The notes under the pieces: generated by a model
Databases searched by the model: none
Told to the model about the DNA's origin: nothing
What the model saw: only the letters and a program-made list of their open reading frames with translations
DNA from: Methanospirillum hungatei
GTDB taxonomy: Archaea > Halobacteriota > Methanomicrobia > Methanomicrobiales > Methanospirillaceae
DNA: 10,000 nt
Reading direction: 5' to 3'
Assembly: GCF_020216685.1 (NCBI RefSeq)
Contig: NZ_JAIWNS010000101.1
Span: 1-10,000 of the forward strand
Translations under genes and position numbers: made by a program
Part shown: in pieces, positions 1-6,046 of the stretch
How positions within the stretch are numbered: the stretch's first letter is position 1
How the letters are laid out: the number at the start of each line of letters is the position of its first letter

Positions 1-469
1 GCCTTGGATGGTTTTTTTTTTTACACGAGTTAAAAAGAATCGTGCAGTAAATCCTGACGGCCCAGGTAATGTCCAAGTTTCCGATTTTAAAATCCCTGAA
101 GAAGGATTGGAATTACATTTGAAAAAATTTGGGTTTATTCGTCTTTTTCACTCGGTAAGCCGAAAAGGTGAAAGTAGCTATTGGATCTCTAATTTTATTC
201 AGATGAATAATGAAGATAGACTCAATTTGTAGTCAATTTGCTGGACAATCGAGAATTATCACCGGGAAATTAAGAAACTTTGTGGCGTCGAAAAATGTCA
301 GGCTAGGAAAGCAATTATTCAAAGGAATCATATTAACTGCTCTCTAATGGCACATTTACGACTTGAGATAAACCATTTGTTGAATGGTGTCACTCCTTAT
401 AATACTCAATGGCAAATCACAAAAGTAGGGATTTCAGAGTACCTTCAGAGACCAAAATATGCGCTATAA
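1..469 (+). pseudogene. IS701-like transposase, C-terminal half, one in-frame stop
   Basis: This is the C-terminal half of a DDE transposase of the IS701/IS4-like group. The frame enters from the left window edge, reads FFTRVKKNRAVNPDG, hits an in-frame TAG at 230-232, and continues in the same frame to TAA at 467-469. After the stop comes the family hallmark WTIENYHREIK followed by CGVEKCQARK; the E of ENYHRE is the third catalytic acid of the DDE triad. The reading continues through a typical C-terminus, so only one lesion separates the visible part from an open frame. The N-terminal half, with the two catalytic aspartates, lies outside the window or is lost. The family is recognised by memory of its motifs; the exact IS name is not claimed. 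A 12-bp end-like repeat lies just downstream at 487-498. Confidence 0.8.
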
Positions 470-486
470 AATTTTTGGAGGCTCTT

Positions 487-498
487 CTTCGTAACTCT
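487..498. repeat. right terminal inverted repeat of the IS701-like remnant
   Basis: The 12 bases here, read on the minus strand, are AGAGTTACGAAG. They match GGAGTTACGCAG at 1770-1781 at 10 of 12 positions in inverted orientation, sharing the core GAGTTACG. The site lies 18 bp after the transposase stop, where a right end is expected. The tip of the element cannot be fixed to the base. Confidence 0.6.
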
Positions 499-565
499 TA
501 ATTTTATCAGGACATTCATGCTACAGAAATTCTTCGAACTCTTCAAGTGTAACTCCCGCCAATTT

Positions 566-751
566 TTACGCATTGCGAAGAGTTCCAACAGCTAATTCAT
601 CGTGCATGGGAATCACCGTCCCCACCTTTCCTTCAGGAGCATTTCTGGCTAGACGAACATGACTGCCCTTTCTTCCGGAAACCTCAAATCCAAAATGTTT
701 ACAGAGAATTTTTATTGCCTCTGCTCCCGATACCGGTTTAATGGCTGGCAA
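566..751 (-). CDS. hicA: HicA-type mRNA interferase toxin, C-terminally truncated
   Basis: HicA toxins are small dsRBD-fold mRNA interferases that cut translated mRNA and are held in check by HicB. The protein reads MPAIKPVSGAEAIK, then the catalytic-histidine motif RKGSHVRL (His at about residue 31), then GTVIPMHDELAVGTLRN. The preferred start is TTG at 751-749, because GAGGT at 764-760 sits 8 nt upstream and homologs begin just before the PVSG motif; an earlier in-frame TTG at 766 gives five more residues. With the 751 start it overlaps the end of hicB by 14 nt. A TAA at 568-566 ends it at 61 residues. The same frame continues as KLAGVTLEEFEEFL to TAG at 523-521, which is the normal HicA tail, so the stop looks like a recent nonsense mutation. 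The truncated toxin may be weak or inactive. Confidence 0.85.
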   Translation of the reverse strand: MPAIKPVSGAEAIKILCKHFGFEVSGRKGSHVRLARNAPEGKVGTVIPMHDELAVGTLRNA

Positions 752-950
752 CGGGTGCGACCTCAAAGGTGGTAATCAGACTTCGGGATATGGGTGAGAG
801 GGGAAACTCTTCCAGATACAGTTCAGTTGCCTCTTTCAGATTTTCAACTGCTTCCTCGATGGAGGATCCCTGACTCACCGTTCCGGTCTCCGGGCATAAT
901 GCAACGAAAAAATCTCCCTCACGATGAATTATTGCGGTATACGTGTTCAC
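738..950 (-). CDS. hicB: HicB-type antitoxin
   Basis: This is a 70-residue HicB-family antitoxin, the partner that binds and neutralises HicA and usually represses its own operon. The sequence MNTYTAIIHREGDFFVALCP followed by GTVSQGSSIEEAVENLKEAT is the partial RNase H-like HicB fold. The start is GTG at 950-948, supported by the Shine-Dalgarno GAGGTG at 960-955 with 4 nt spacing, and by a TATA-like ACTATAT at about 995-987 that would place transcription start near 965. It has no separate C-terminal DNA-binding domain; 70 residues is the short HicB form. The hicA frame begins inside its last codons, so the two are translationally coupled. The antitoxin appears intact although the toxin is truncated. 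Confidence 0.88.
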   Translation of the reverse strand: MNTYTAIIHREGDFFVALCPETGTVSQGSSIEEAVENLKEATELYLEEFPLSPISRSLITTFEVAPVASH

Positions 951-954
951 TATT

Positions 955-995
955 CACCTCTCTGAATATTCATAATGAAAAGTCCCATATAGTAT
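955..995 (-). promoter_or_regulatory. hicB promoter (TATA box) and Shine-Dalgarno site
   Basis: On the minus strand, ACTATAT at about 995-987 resembles an archaeal TATA box. It would put transcription start near 965, giving a leader of about 15 nt that contains GAGGTG at 960-955 before the GTG start at 950. The geometry is consistent; no operator palindrome was seen. Confidence 0.45.
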
Positions 996-1068
996 TCTTG
1001 GATTCCAATACTGATAATATATTCATGCTATCTTTTCAAGGTGCTTGTATCTAGATCATTCCAGTCCA

Positions 1069-1370
1069 TCACACAAATCCAAGTTCCCGAAGGTAGGCAC
1101 CTAACCGTTTCTTAGCCCAATCCTGTTCGGCATATCCCCCATCGAAACACTGCACTTCTCCCACCAGCTTTAAAAGAGCGAAATAAGCTCCTGTTGTGAC
1201 CGGGTCAGAAATGGTGTAAGTTTATATGAGAACTGGAAAAACATCTTTCCCATAATCAGTCCTTTCGCCTGCTCAGGTTCGATCGCATCCCGGATCCGGG
1301 TACTCAATTCAGCGTATTCTGACTCAAGTACCTATACCTTCTTTTTCTGATACCGGATCTTCCTGTTCAT
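1069..1370 (-). pseudogene. decayed gene of unknown family
   Basis: Two overlapping minus-strand reading frames together look like one broken small gene. The upstream part starts at ATG 1370-1368 with MNRKIRYQKKKV. It has an in-frame TAG, then runs VLESEYAELSTRIRDAIEPE and AKGLIMGKMFFQFSYKL, a charged helical stretch. Near 1210 the coding-like sequence moves by one frame to ISDPVTTGAYFALLKLVGEV, then GGYAEQDWAKKRLGAYLREL, and ends at TGA 1071-1069. The composition looks protein-like in both parts, but I do not recognise the family. It lies between hicB and the truncated nuclease gene, both on the same strand. The single-gene reading is an inference from where the coding-like signal switches frame. 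Confidence 0.35.
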
Positions 1371-1425
1371 GGCTGCAAGGGTTTTCGTAGGTAGTCAGAT
1401 GTGTTCTGAAAATTAAATTTATCGT

Positions 1426-1770
1426 TCACTCCCGAACAAAAACCTGTTTTCCCTGGAGTAGTACCGCCAGACGCCGGACTGTCTCCTGAATCATCCCGGC
1501 AGATATCACGGGTGCATCATACTGTTTCTCCATTATCTGGCGGAGGGCCTCTTGTGCAGCCCTTTCGATATCCTCACCTGGCTTTATTGATTTGAACTCG
1601 ATTACATATCCGGCAGGATACCTGCTGGTCTTTGTGATCATGATAATGTCAGCCCTTCCAAGTCCTGACTCAGCTTGTGATCTGATATCATACACTGACC
1701 GGAGGTTTGCTAACAGCCCGAGGACAAAGGCGTGAAATACTGCTTCCGGCAACTTTGCAAGATCAAATAG
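1426..1770 (-). pseudogene. PDDEXK_9 nuclease domain, remnant of an AAA-ATPase-like protein
   Basis: This is the C-terminal PD-(D/E)XK nuclease domain (PDDEXK_9, formerly DUF1703) that normally sits behind an AAA-ATPase-like domain in proteins of about 500 residues. Seen here are the helix FHAFVLGLLANLR, the motif ESGLGRADIIM with its aspartate, the strand motif VIEFKSIK (E-x-K), then EALRQIMEKQYDAP and the normal tail QGKQVFVRE. So the catalytic core looks complete. The frame is open back to about 1770 with no ATG and no ribosome site; the first possible start is TTG at 1752. The frame stops exactly where the IS701-like left inverted repeat begins (1770-1781), so the N-terminal ATPase part was removed by that insertion or by a later deletion. 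It is most likely not expressed as a functional protein. Confidence 0.75.
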
Positions 1771-1781
1771 GAGTTACGCAG
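1770..1781. repeat. left terminal inverted repeat of the second IS701-like remnant
   Basis: GGAGTTACGCAG here is the inverted counterpart of the sequence at 487-498 (10 of 12 positions). It lies 53 bp upstream of the transposase start, on the plus-strand side, and coincides with the break in the PDDEXK_9 gene, as expected for the outer end of an inserted element. Confidence 0.6.
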
Positions 1782-1833
1782 TTAACTTTTATAATGATAA
1801 GATCTATATATATAGACCGCCCCAATAATATAC

Positions 1834-2355
1834 GTGCCAGTAACGAAACAGCCATCCGATGTTGATTATATCAATTACCTCATCGCAGCTCGATGTGACG
1901 TTTCTTGTGTAAAAGTTGCAGATTGTTATTCAACGACTGATTTTTCAATATCACATGATACTTACAACCGATTTCTATCAAGACAGTCTCTAACTCATGA
2001 GGCGTTGTGGAAATAAGTTGAGGCTTATGCTGAACGAAAAAGCGGCTGGTTGGTTTTTGATGACACAATTCTCGATAAAATTCATTCAAAAAAAAATTGA
2101 GGGCACTTATTATCAATGGAGTGGCAAGCATCACAAGGTCGTTAAAGGAATCGGACTATTAACACTGATTTGGACCGATGGAATCGTCTCATTTCTCATT
2201 GATTATCGAATTTATGATTAAAAGTTGACGACAAAACCAAAAATGATCATCTCCAAGATATGGTCAATACAGCCTTCAAGAGAGGTTTTAATCCTGCATT
2301 TATCATGTTTGATAGTTGGTATTCTGGAATTGAGAATCTAAAGTTTTTTGAAATT
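1834..2355 (+). pseudogene. IS701-like transposase, N-terminal half, frameshifted
   Basis: This is the N-terminal half of the same transposase group as the remnant at 1-469. It starts with GTG at 1834 and reads DVDYINYLIAARCDVSC, then LSRQSLTHEALWK, then an in-frame TAA at 2014-2016. The frame continues with GWLVFDDTILDK (first catalytic Asp) to an A9 run at 2088-2096, where the coding sequence changes frame: QWSGKHHKVVKGIGLLTLIW, TAA at 2219-2221. It then returns to the first frame: VDDKTKNDHLQDM, FIMFDSWYSG (second Asp), IENLKFF. After about 2350 transposase similarity stops abruptly and an unrelated hydrophobic reading follows. The missing part begins about where the remnant at position 1 starts, so together the two cover nearly one full transposase, but in the wrong order. 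Confidence 0.8.
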
Positions 2356-2682
2356 ATTGTCAATTTCATTGCATCTATTATTAATTTCATTATGAATTTT
2401 ATTCCTATGCTTATTGTGTACTTGGTATTTTTTTCAATTATTTATGTTATAATGAGTGGTCGCCACCGCAGTTAGAGAAAGATCTATTCAAAATATTGAA
2501 CTATTGAGGCTTTTGCATCAGTGCGACAGCCCCTACAATACTATTCAAACAAACAGTAGATAATAAAATTTTCAGATTAAAACCGTAATATTCATACAAT
2601 TATGATTCCGATGTTGGTGGTCCAATTATGTCTGATATAAATAATGTTCCCACATTCGCCAGATCTTTTTTCAACCATAGAA
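2356..2682. other. AT-rich junction between two insertion-sequence remnants
   Basis: No convincing gene lies here. The frame running on from the IS701-like remnant reads a hydrophobic stretch (IVNFIASIINFIMNFI, then LIVYLVFFSIIYVIM) and stops at 2475. The stretch resembles one or two membrane segments, but it is made of AT-rich repeated units such as AATTTCATT and has no supported start. At 2521-2533 GTGCGACAGCCCC may mark the downstream end of the IS1634-type element, about 150 bp after its transposase stop. No matching inverted copy was found near 4250-4350. Confidence 0.4.
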
Positions 2683-4250
2683 TTATTCGTACTCCGGCCC
2701 GAGCAATCGCAATATCTTCAATAGTTCTCGATTTAAATTCTGGACAGATGAATAGAATGCATCATTAAATGAAACAATACATGACTTAATCTCCCTGAAT
2801 TTAAAAAATATCCATTATAGTGTTGGAGTAGAGGTAGGTTTCTTCTTTTGATTCAACACCGTTTCATCTTCTTCTTTCAGCCTTTTTCGCAGTAACATTT
2901 CAGTAAATGAGTAAACCATGAGGCAGAGTACCATAACCATGCTTAAAGCCTCAATCCTTTTTTCACTTTTAAGATAAACTTCAGCAACTCGGAATGATTT
3001 GTCCTTTAAAAACCGGAAACCTTTTTCGACAAGCATCTGTCCTTTATAGTGATTCAGAACCGTTTCAGAATCTAAACTCAAAACATTCGTTGCAAGAGTA
3101 AATCTGCCCAGATACTGTTTTTCACTTTCAACGATATCCTGAGCAAGTTCAACCCTTGCATCGATCGAATATTGTGGGATTAACGTTTCTCTTGCTTTTG
3201 GGCGCCCCTTCTTACCATTTTACCGTTTATAACTGACCTTGATACTTGAATCCACCAATTTACTAAAGGTGTTTCATTAAGATAGCATAAGAGAGCATTA
3301 CTGACATCTTTTTCACATGCATATCAGACTTTAGAAATCTGTTTTAACCCTTTTAATGCGGCTTTGAATCTCACAGGGAGGTTTTTCTAAAACGTCTTCA
3401 ATTCTCGGATTTTCATCTCTTCAGATGAGACAACAACCCATTTTTGAGGAACACCACAATAATGTGAGTCAACGCTACTGCAGGAATACCTTGGATCTGA
3501 GTTAGGAGTGAAGAGAAGATCAGATTTGAGTAGCTCTGTCATCTCTGTTATTGTGGCAGGGACATTTGATATTCACCTTGTTTCCGGACCGAGGGCATTG
3601 ATGTTTTTATCAGTATACAGGGCACTGTCACCCATGAATATTACATCAGGATCAAATGTGAATGACTCTTGCAATGAAAGGATTCTTTGCACAAGAACGT
3701 CCTTATCTGATTCGTTGCCATCGTGTGCACGAGCAAAAATTAGGTATTCCATGTTGATTGACCACCATACTTAAGGCAAATCTGTTTAAATCCCAGCGTT
3801 TGTCTTTTGGATGTCCCTTTGTTATTTTTATACATCCATCTCCGGATTCATTTCCATATTCACCATGAACACTGAAATTGGTTGTATCAACATGACACAG
3901 CTGCACTCCATCTTTGTAAACAGTAAACATCTGGGTGACAAGATCTGTAAAGAGCTTGTTGTGGCCATATGCATATATCCTATCCAAAAGGCGACCAATG
4001 ACTGATTCGTTCAGATGTTTTGCAGAAATATCAGGACCTATGAGTCGTTCCAAATCAAGATGCTCGCAATATTCGGGAAAAAAAGCGTCTTTCGGTAAAT
4101 CCGATTCCGTTAAAAATGAGGGCTAATAAAATTTGAGAACTTGATAGTCGATGTTGACCGATTTTAGGGATCGCCCGGTCAATTATTGGAGCTAAACCAA
4201 GCTTATGGAACGTACCTGCAACGATTCCGAGATGATCAATGGATTATATG
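2683..4250 (-). pseudogene. IS1634-family transposase, multiply broken
   Basis: This is a nearly full-length IS1634-family (DDE, IS4 superfamily) transposase scattered over three frames. In order: HLGIVAGTFHKLGLAPIIDR and ALIFNGIGFTERRFF near 4230-4080; FFPEYCEHLDLERLIGPDIS; HVDTTNFSVHGEYGNESGDG (first Asp); DVIFMGDSALYTDKNINALG (second Asp) with TGA at 3575-3573 where Trp is expected; VPATITEMTELLKSDLLFTP; then RKGRPK-like and QYSIDARVELAQ; VEKGFRFLKDKSFRVAEVYL (catalytic Glu); PTL, TAA at 2817-2815, WIFFKFREIK; and the final LLGPEYE with TAA at 2685-2683. Frame changes occur near a poly-T run at about 4085, a T5 run near 3735, and about 3210. The catalytic residues remain readable, but the gene cannot make an enzyme. 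The exact 5' start is not resolved. Confidence 0.85.
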
Positions 4251-4282
4251 GAGTCTATTTCTAATGAAGCACCCTAATCGTT

Positions 4283-4299
4283 CATTAATTATATTAATG
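4283..4299. repeat. perfect inverted repeat upstream of the second hicB
   Basis: CATTAAT, a 3-nt spacer, then ATTAATG: perfect 7-bp arms. It lies about 30 bp upstream of the TATA-like box at 4328-4337 and could be an operator for the antitoxin, or an accident of AT-rich sequence at the edge of the IS1634 remnant. Confidence 0.35.
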
Positions 4300-4327
4300 G
4301 AGATCTTGTTAGTTATATAGTTTACTA

Positions 4328-4337
4328 TTATATAAAA
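4328..4337 (+). promoter_or_regulatory. TATA box, upstream promoter of hicBA module 2
   Basis: TTATATAAAA is a strong archaeal TATA-box match. Its centre lies about 25 bp before the ATG at 4357, which would make a leaderless transcript starting at that codon. Confidence 0.5.
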
Positions 4338-4375
4338 TTGAGATGATCTGACGAAGATGGACTCTATGTATCTAT

Positions 4376-4387
4376 CTTTTATATTTG
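4376..4387 (+). promoter_or_regulatory. TATA box, inner promoter of hicBA module 2
   Basis: CTTTTATATTTG has its centre about 26 bp before the ATG at 4408. That fits a leaderless transcript starting at the codon where the conserved antitoxin sequence begins. Confidence 0.45.
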
Positions 4388-4407
4388 CGTACCCTAATGG
4401 ATTTGAC

Positions 4408-4638
4408 ATGATTATTACTGAAAAACATAGAGATACCGAGATCATTTTTCTTGTAGAAGAATCTGATGAAGGAGGCTATGTAGCTCGTTCGGTGACTCAT
4501 TCAATTTATACAGAGGCCGATACTTTTGATGAACTTCGAGATATGGTCCGTGATGCGGTAATGTGTCATTTTGGCGATGATGATATTCCCAGTCTGATTA
4601 GACTCCATATTGTAAAGGATGTTGTTATCGCCGTATGA
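4408..4638 (+). CDS. HicB-like antitoxin, DUF1902-type
   Basis: This is a 76-residue protein of the small HicB-like group often mislabelled as 2-oxoisovalerate dehydrogenase. The sequence EIIFLVEESDEGGYVARSVT, then IYTEADTFDELRDMVRDAV and the end LIRLHIVKDVVIAV, is the family pattern and spans its usual whole length. ATG 4408 is preferred because family members begin just before EIIFLVEE, and a TATA box at 4376-4387 fits a leaderless start there. The frame is also open to ATG 4357, which has its own better TATA box and would add 17 mainly hydrophobic residues. Its stop overlaps the start of the next gene by 4 nt (ATGA), so the two are coupled. By family, it should neutralise the HicA-like partner. 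There is no separate DNA-binding domain. Confidence 0.85.
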   Translation: MIITEKHRDTEIIFLVEESDEGGYVARSVTHSIYTEADTFDELRDMVRDAVMCHFGDDDIPSLIRLHIVKDVVIAV

Positions 4639-4874
4639 AAGTACCTCGAAATATATCTGGAAATGATCTTATCTCGTACCTTATCTCAATAGGGTTTCAA
4701 AAAGTCAGACAAACAGGAAGTCATGTTCGTCTAGAATTAGTAGTACACGGCGAATTGTACGGAATTACTGTTCCATTGCACCATCCCTTAAAAGTAGGGA
4801 CCCTGTCCAATATTATCAAAGATGTTGCCCAAAAAACAGGTAAGGATTGGATGAAGATCATCGAAGAACTGTAA
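4635..4874 (+). CDS. hicA: HicA-like mRNA interferase toxin
   Basis: This is a 79-residue HicA/YcfA-family toxin, complete at both ends. The N-terminal helix region PRNISGNDLISYLISIGF leads to RQTGSHVRLEL, with the catalytic histidine at about residue 30. Then come the strand ITVPLHH, KVGTLSNIIKDVAQKTGK and the C-terminal helix. HicA proteins of this fold bind RNA and cut mRNA. ATG 4635 overlaps the antitoxin stop as ATGA and has no Shine-Dalgarno site of its own, so translation probably depends on termination of the upstream gene. Unlike the HicA at 566-751, its C-terminus is intact. It is not a close copy of that one outside the GSHVRL and KVGTL blocks, so this is a separate module rather than a recent duplication. 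Confidence 0.88.
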   Translation: MKVPRNISGNDLISYLISIGFQKVRQTGSHVRLELVVHGELYGITVPLHHPLKVGTLSNIIKDVAQKTGKDWMKIIEEL

Positions 4875-4876
4875 AA

Positions 4877-4899
4877 TTTTTTGTTTTTGATTAAAAAAA
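4877..4899. terminator. bidirectional poly-T termination region
   Basis: On the plus strand TTTTTTGTTTTT at 4877-4888 follows the hicA-like stop. On the minus strand a T7 tract at 4899-4893 follows the GNAT gene that ends at 4979. Archaeal RNA polymerase commonly stops at such U-tracts without a hairpin, so this convergent gap probably ends both transcripts. Confidence 0.5.
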
Positions 4900-4978
4900 T
4901 CTTTGAAAAGGATGTGGATGGTTCTGCTAGATCCGCAATATATCTTAGTGATTCTGTATTCACGCTTGATAACGAGTT

Positions 4979-5479
4979 CTACAAAGATTTTTGCATCCAG
5001 ATCGTATCAAACTCATTACCGTTCTTTACACCCACCCGCTCAAACCGTCCGCAATGGATAAACCCGTGTTTCTCATGGAACCTGACACTTCCCGGATTGA
5101 GGGATGATATCTCTGCAAGAATAGATTTAATGCCCTTCTCCTGAGCTTTTTCTGTCAGGTAATTCAGCACCGATGATCCAATCCCCTTCCCGGTATATGC
5201 AGGGTCGAGGAAGTATGATATGACTGCAGTATATCGAAATACCGGCATGGGATTATGAGGGCGTAGTAACCCAAACCCGATGAGTGCTCCGTTCTCTTTT
5301 ACCGATACCGACGGGTACTGCTCAATCACCGGCAATAATGTATCGAAATACGATGCCGGGAGAGGCGTCTCAAGAAATGCAGCATTGGTATGCTCAATAT
5401 AGTAATTGAACAGGGCGATGACAGATTCTTTGTCAGATTTGGTGATCGGGGCAAAGATGAGATCTGGATTTTGTATCAT
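4979..5479 (-). CDS. GNAT N-acetyltransferase, phosphinothricin acetyltransferase-like
   Basis: This is a 166-residue GNAT-fold enzyme that would transfer acetyl from acetyl-CoA to a small amine or amino acid. Its layout matches the Pat/YwnH group: IALFNYYIEHTNAAFLETPL near residues 21-40, the central strand VISYFLDPAY, the CoA pyrophosphate loop TGKGIG (about 96-101), then EISSLNPGSVRFHEKHGF (about 123-140) and GRFERVGVKNG with the terminal MQKSL. In characterised relatives substrates are phosphinothricin or methionine derivatives; the substrate here is unknown. ATG 5479 sits 5-7 nt after the predicted transcription start, so the mRNA is nearly leaderless. A MarR gene lies 78 nt upstream on the same strand, and a palindrome overlaps this promoter, so repression by that MarR is likely. 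Cytosolic; no signal peptide. Confidence 0.9.
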   Translation of the reverse strand: MIQNPDLIFAPITKSDKESVIALFNYYIEHTNAAFLETPLPASYFDTLLPVIEQYPSVSVKENGALIGFGLLRPHNPMPVFRYTAVISYFLDPAYTGKGIGSSVLNYLTEKAQEKGIKSILAEISSLNPGSVRFHEKHGFIHCGRFERVGVKNGNEFDTIWMQKSL

Positions 5480-5488
5480 AGTCTTACA

Positions 5489-5509
5489 ATAGTTTAGTCA
5501 CTAAACTAT
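5489..5509. promoter_or_regulatory. 21-bp palindromic operator, probably for MarR
   Basis: There are two perfect 10-bp arms, ATAGTTTAGT and its reverse complement, around one central C. The TTTAGT/ACTAAA core is typical of MarR-family operators. On the minus strand it lies between the TATA box (about 5516-5506) and the predicted transcription start (about 5485) of the acetyltransferase gene, where a bound dimer would block initiation. The MarR gene is the adjacent upstream gene. Confidence 0.8.
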
Positions 5510-5516
5510 AATAATA
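5506..5516 (-). promoter_or_regulatory. TATA box of the Pat-like GNAT gene
   Basis: TATTATTATAG on the minus strand, centred near 5511, predicts transcription start near 5485, just before the ATG at 5479. It overlaps the end of the palindromic operator. Confidence 0.55.
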
Positions 5517-5557
5517 CCTACTACCCCTTCAAATTATTCAGGGTAATGAAAAGAGAC

Positions 5558-6046
5558 CTATTCAGAATTATGAGGACTATCCCTGATCTCCATACTTCTC
5601 TGGAGAATTTTTTCATAACACCGGAGGATGGATATCGCCCCCGTTATCTGCTCTTCCGGCATATCTGATATCTCCTTTAAGAAGTCTGCATAAAGCCGGG
5701 CATGGAGATCAGTATGCCATTGGAACGCCCGCATTCCCTTCTGAGTCAGGTCAAGGTATACCGTCTTCTTGTTTTCAGTGCTTCTGACTCTCCTTACGTA
5801 CCCCTTCTCCTCTAGCTTCTGGACCATCTGGGTGACCGCCCCTTTTGTGATGCCAAGTCGTGTTGCGATTTCAGAGAGTTTTTCCTGCGGATATCTGCCG
5901 GCAATATCAATGAGATGGATTTCAGATGCAGAAAGAACATCACCATACCCTATATCCACCGGTGTTTTTTCAATATCCACAGCCTGATGGATGATTCGGA
6001 TGAGCACATCGGTAAGATCAGAAAAAGAATTTAATGAATTATTCAC
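5558..6046 (-). CDS. MarR-family transcriptional regulator
   Basis: This is a 162-residue winged-helix repressor of the MarR family, acting as a dimer. The helix-turn-helix spans about residues 57-84 (LSEIATRLGITKGAVTQMVQ, then KLEEKGYV). The wing RRVRSTENKKTVYLDLT follows at 85-101, and the outer helices at both ends would form the dimer interface. Length and layout are normal for the family. The start is GTG 6046-6044, 4-7 nt after a GGGA-like site. It overlaps the DUF104-like gene by 8 nt, so both are on one transcript. The acetyltransferase gene downstream has its own promoter carrying a MarR-type palindrome. The ligand is unknown; phenolic or antibiotic-like compounds are usual in the family. 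No second full operator was seen before the upstream gene. Confidence 0.93.
   Translation of the reverse strand: MNNSLNSFSDLTDVLIRIIHQAVDIEKTPVDIGYGDVLSASEIHLIDIAGRYPQEKLSEIATRLGITKGAVTQMVQKLEEKGYVRRVRSTENKKTVYLDLTQKGMRAFQWHTDLHARLYADFLKEISDMPEEQITGAISILRCYEKILQRSMEIRDSPHNSE

Noticed and set aside
794..1054. Plus-strand open frame over hicB and its promoter
   Set aside because: It is antisense to a recognised antitoxin and has no family pattern.
1880..2134. Minus-strand open frame of 84 residues
   Set aside because: It is antisense to the transposase N-terminal half, which has recognisable motifs.
3508..4126. Several plus-strand open frames of 60-90 residues
   Set aside because: They are shadows of the IS1634-type transposase, which reads clearly on the minus strand.
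4236..4445. Minus-strand open frame spanning the hicB promoter zone
   Set aside because: It crosses the transposase start and the TATA boxes, with no recognisable protein pattern.
4721..5144. Open frames antisense to the HicA-like gene and to the Pat-like GNAT
   Set aside because: Shadows of recognised genes; composition is not protein-like.
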